Origin: Clostridiales bacterium
GTDB lineage: Bacteria; Bacillota; Clostridia; Peptostreptococcales; Anaerovoracaceae
Assembly (NCBI GenBank): GCA_009911365.1
Contig: QXXF01000025.1
Coordinates: forward strand, 21,951 to 85,950
Length of the DNA: 64,000 nt
Direction of reading: 5' to 3'
The position numbers and the translations under genes were made by a program. Below are positions 62,338-64,000 of the stretch, in pieces. Numbering within the stretch: the stretch's first letter is position 1; each line of letters opens with the position of its first letter. Under the pieces are notes generated by a model, which searched no databases, had not been told where the DNA came from, and was given only the letters and a program-made list of their open reading frames with translations.

Positions 62338-63591
62338 ATGGGCAAAATCAAAAAACGAAACTTAGGTGTGTTCGCTGTTTTTTCCCTGTGTCTGGGTGCG
62401 GTGGCAGGCGCAGTGGTCTGGACCCTGCTGCGGATCATGGACTTGGGGATCCGGCTAGTGTGGGAAATCATTCCTGCGCATTTGGGGAGTCCGATCTGGT
62501 ACACGTTCGCCGCCTGTCTCGCGGGCGGACTGGTCATAGGCCTGTGGCAGAAGAAATTCGGAATCCTGCCCGAATCTTTGGAGGTTGTTATGGGGCAGCT
62601 GAAAACAGAAGGCACTTATCCCTATGACCAGCTTTATGTTTTGGCTGTGTCCGCTCTGTTGCCTTTGATATTTGGCGGCAGTCTAGGGCCGGAGGCCGGA
62701 CTGACCGGGATTATCGTTGGGCTGTGCTGCTGGATAGGCGATCGGCTAAAGTATAAAGGCGCGGAAGTGAGGGAACTGGCCAACGCCGGAATCGCCGCCA
62801 CCTTAGGAGTCATCTTCAACGCGCCTTTCATGGGCATTGCCAATAACTTTGAAAACAGGGACTGGGACGATGATTTGGAGGCTCCCAAAGAGCAGATCGA
62901 GCGGAAACGAGCGAAAGCTTTGGTTTACGTAGCCGCTGTCATCGGTGGTTTGTGGGCCATGAGAGGCTTGGGGAAGCTTTTTGGCGGTAGTATGGGTATC
63001 CCTAGGTTTGACAGGGACGTTGACATTACCCTAAATGACTGGAAATGGTTCCTGGTCTTTGCTGCGGCCAGTGTGATCGGTGGCATGTTCTATCTGCTGA
63101 TGAATCGGATCACGCTTGCGCTAGGCAAAAAAATGATCAAGCATAGAGTGATAAGCTGTCTGTTAGCAGGCGTTTTCCTGGCAGCCATGGGCACCTTTCT
63201 TCCCTGGACCATGTTCTCAGGGGAACATCAGATGGGGGAATTGATGGGCATCTGGAAGGAGCAAGGATTCGAGATATTGTTTCTGACCGCTATTGGCAAG
63301 TTGCTGCTGACTAACCTCTGCGTGAATTTAGGTTGGCGAGGTGGAAACATTTTCCCCATTATCTTCGCGGGCGCATGCATGGGATACGCTCTAGCTTTGC
63401 TGTCAGGAGCAGAGCCAGTATTCACGGTGGCTGTCTGCGTTTCTGCCATCTGTGGGTATATCATGCGAAAGCCACTGACCGTCATTGCCGTGTTGTTGCT
63501 TTGTTTTCCTGTGACCGTGATCGTGCCTATGGCGGCAGCGGCTTACGGCGGTAGTCTAGTGCCTATGTTGAAGATCTTTTCAGAAAAATAA
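62338..63591 (+). CDS. ClC-family chloride channel/transporter
   Basis: A 417-residue membrane protein with about ten helices. ClC selectivity elements are visible: GGSLGPEAGL (the GxxGPE region with the gating Glu), FNAPFMGIANNFE after it and GWRGGNIFP (the GxFxP-like segment). Such proteins move chloride or fluoride, often against protons. A CLC-F fluoride exporter would need a different loop, so chloride exchange is more likely. It is co-transcribed with the MurE-like gene and ends at the terminator at 63629. Confidence 0.88.
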   Translation: MGKIKKRNLGVFAVFSLCLGAVAGAVVWTLLRIMDLGIRLVWEIIPAHLGSPIWYTFAACLAGGLVIGLWQKKFGILPESLEVVMGQLKTEGTYPYDQLYVLAVSALLPLIFGGSLGPEAGLTGIIVGLCCWIGDRLKYKGAEVRELANAGIAATLGVIFNAPFMGIANNFENRDWDDDLEAPKEQIERKRAKALVYVAAVIGGLWAMRGLGKLFGGSMGIPRFDRDVDITLNDWKWFLVFAAASVIGGMFYLLMNRITLALGKKMIKHRVISCLLAGVFLAAMGTFLPWTMFSGEHQMGELMGIWKEQGFEILFLTAIGKLLLTNLCVNLGWRGGNIFPIIFAGACMGYALALLSGAEPVFTVAVCVSAICGYIMRKPLTVIAVLLLCFPVTVIVPMAAAAYGGSLVPMLKIFSEK

Positions 63592-63609
63592 AAACAAAAT
63601 AGATAAAAC

Positions 63610-63707
63610 GGAAAAAAATTTCCTATCAAAAAACCGGGAACTCGGAAAAAAGTTTCCGGTTTTTGTTTTTGTAAAGGTAAGTGCCACTCAGTCGGAAAAA
63701 AATTTCC
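63610..63707. promoter_or_regulatory. Three GGAAA-N4-TTTCC palindromes upstream of gabT
   Basis: GGAAAAAAATTTCC at 63610-63623, GGAAAAAAGTTTCC at 63644-63657 and GGAAAAAAATTTCC at 63694-63707; each is preceded by C. Relative to the predicted sigma-54 start they lie at about -245, -211 and -161, normal distance for enhancer sites. The middle one overlaps the terminator of the ClC gene. Confidence 0.55.
63629..63664 (+). terminator. Terminator after the ClC gene
   Basis: AAAAACCGGGAAC (63629-63641) pairs with GTTTCCGGTTTTT (63652-63664; one G-T pair), and T-rich sequence continues. Confidence 0.8.
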
Positions 63708-63828
63708 TAAAAAGGGAGAAGCAAAAAAACGAAGTGTCCAAGAAAAAAATAAGTTTTTCACAAAAAAATGGGTAAATTTCAACAATTTCCACAGCTTATC
63801 CACAAAAAAGCAAGTTAAATTTTTAACA

Positions 63829-63844
63829 TGGCACGATTTTTGTA
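63829..63844 (+). promoter_or_regulatory. gabT: Sigma-54-type promoter before gabT
   Basis: TGGCACG at 63829-63835, four bases, TTGTA at 63840-63844. The -24 box is perfect and the GG-N10-GT spacing is right, with T for C at the last diagnostic position of the -12 box. The predicted start is near 63855, leaving a leader of about 70 nt. Confidence 0.65.
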
Positions 63845-63871
63845 AAGTTATATAGGCAGTTGCATACGTTG

Positions 63872-63898
63872 TGGCGCCTGTCAAAATGGCAGGTGCCG
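63872..63898 (+). other. gabT: Leader hairpin before gabT
   Basis: GGCGCCTGTC ... GGCAGGTGCC forms an imperfect hairpin with G-T pairs around AAAAT, 26 nt before the start codon and just above the AGGAGG site. It may shield or stabilise the message. Confidence 0.4.
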
Positions 63899-63923
63899 CA
63901 GAATACTATGAGGAGGCATATAC

Positions 63924-64000
63924 ATGTTAAGAGAAGCATTACCAAAAATCAACACACCGTTACCAGGCCCAAAAGCGAAAGCGATCATCGACAGAAGAGA
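63924..64000 (+). CDS. gabT: Class III aminotransferase, probable 4-aminobutyrate aminotransferase (start only)
   Basis: Only 25 codons are inside the window: MLREALPKINTPLPGPKAKA followed by IIDRR. The TPLPGPKAK opening is typical of class III PLP aminotransferases of the GABA type in Clostridia. A perfect AGGAGG stands 7 bp before the ATG. With the abf genes 6 kb away and a matching sigma-54 promoter, conversion of GABA to succinate semialdehyde is the likely job. The active-site region is not visible, so an ornithine- or lysine-type enzyme cannot be excluded. Confidence 0.65.
   Translation, partial: MLREALPKINTPLPGPKAKAIIDRR

Noticed and set aside
63592-63923. Short CRISPR-like or satellite repeat array in the gap after the ClC gene
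   Set aside because: The three repeats are 14-bp palindromes at unequal spacing (34 and 50 bp), without spacers of constant length; they fit operator or enhancer sites.
1-64000. tRNA, rRNA, CRISPR array, intact insertion sequence or integrase
   Set aside because: Read for on both strands. No cloverleaf, conserved rRNA segment, regular repeat-spacer array or transposase/integrase motif was found, although short or diverged tRNA genes could be missed by eye.

Overview
The window reads as chromosome of an anaerobic, endospore-forming member of the Clostridia (Bacillota). Sporulation genes are scattered through it (gpr, spoIIP, spoVG, spoIIAA-spoIIAB-sigF), Shine-Dalgarno sites are strong, TTG and GTG starts are common, and there is a complete 4-hydroxybutyrate-to-crotonyl-CoA module next to the start of a GabT-type aminotransferase. 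That set is the core of 4-aminobutyrate fermentation as known from Clostridium aminobutyricum and relatives, so a Clostridiales Family XIII / Anaerovoracaceae-type organism is my best guess. This is inference: no rRNA gene is present.

Layout. 1-4.2 kb: a two-component system (kinase cut by the window edge) divergent from a LanFEG/CprABC-type peptide-antibiotic ABC exporter, with phased 11-bp repeats between them. 4.2-8.0 kb: an AAA-ATPase/PD-(D/E)XK gene and two decayed AlbA_2/HATPase-type genes. 8-23.7 kb: housekeeping (ung, lemA-DUF2207, nhaC, rpsT, gpr-spoIIP-small ORF-lepA-hemW, glpK, a membrane acyltransferase), a truncated sigma-54 activator and spoVG. 24-31.3 kb: murC, a GlmU acetyltransferase half without its uridylyltransferase half, prs, pth, mfd. 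31.4-34.8 kb: a cryptic van-like set (vanW, vanG-type ligase, VanXY/VanY peptidase, VanZ). 35-45 kb: accessory stretch (AAA_14/DUF4143 ATPase, gene remnants, a second AAA-ATPase/PD-(D/E)XK paralogue, duplicated response regulators around a PssA-like gene) interrupted by the iscS-thiI and spoIIA-sigF operons. 45-53 kb: gpmI, addA, a lipase-like hydrolase, thiamine pyrophosphokinase. 53.3-58.2 kb: NifU-like protein and the abf genes. 58-64 kb: DUF975, a Cys-rich protein, a P-loop protein, a MurE-like ligase, a ClC channel and the start of gabT.

How parts work together. AbfH, AbfT and AbfD would take succinate semialdehyde (from GABA through the aminotransferase) via 4-hydroxybutyrate and 4-hydroxybutyryl-CoA to crotonyl-CoA. 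I see sigma-54 type -24/-12 elements in front of both abfD and gabT, and three identical-architecture palindromes 150-245 bp upstream of the gabT start site, which suggests a dedicated enhancer-dependent GABA regulon.

The most novel-looking signal is a 45-nt promoter module (TGTCGAAAATTAA, exactly 32 nt to the end of an extended -10) found three times: before both AAA-ATPase/PD-(D/E)XK paralogues 36 kb apart, and divergently before the decayed AlbA_2-type gene. I saw no CRISPR array, tRNA, rRNA or intact insertion sequence. All family assignments are by reading; no database search was run.
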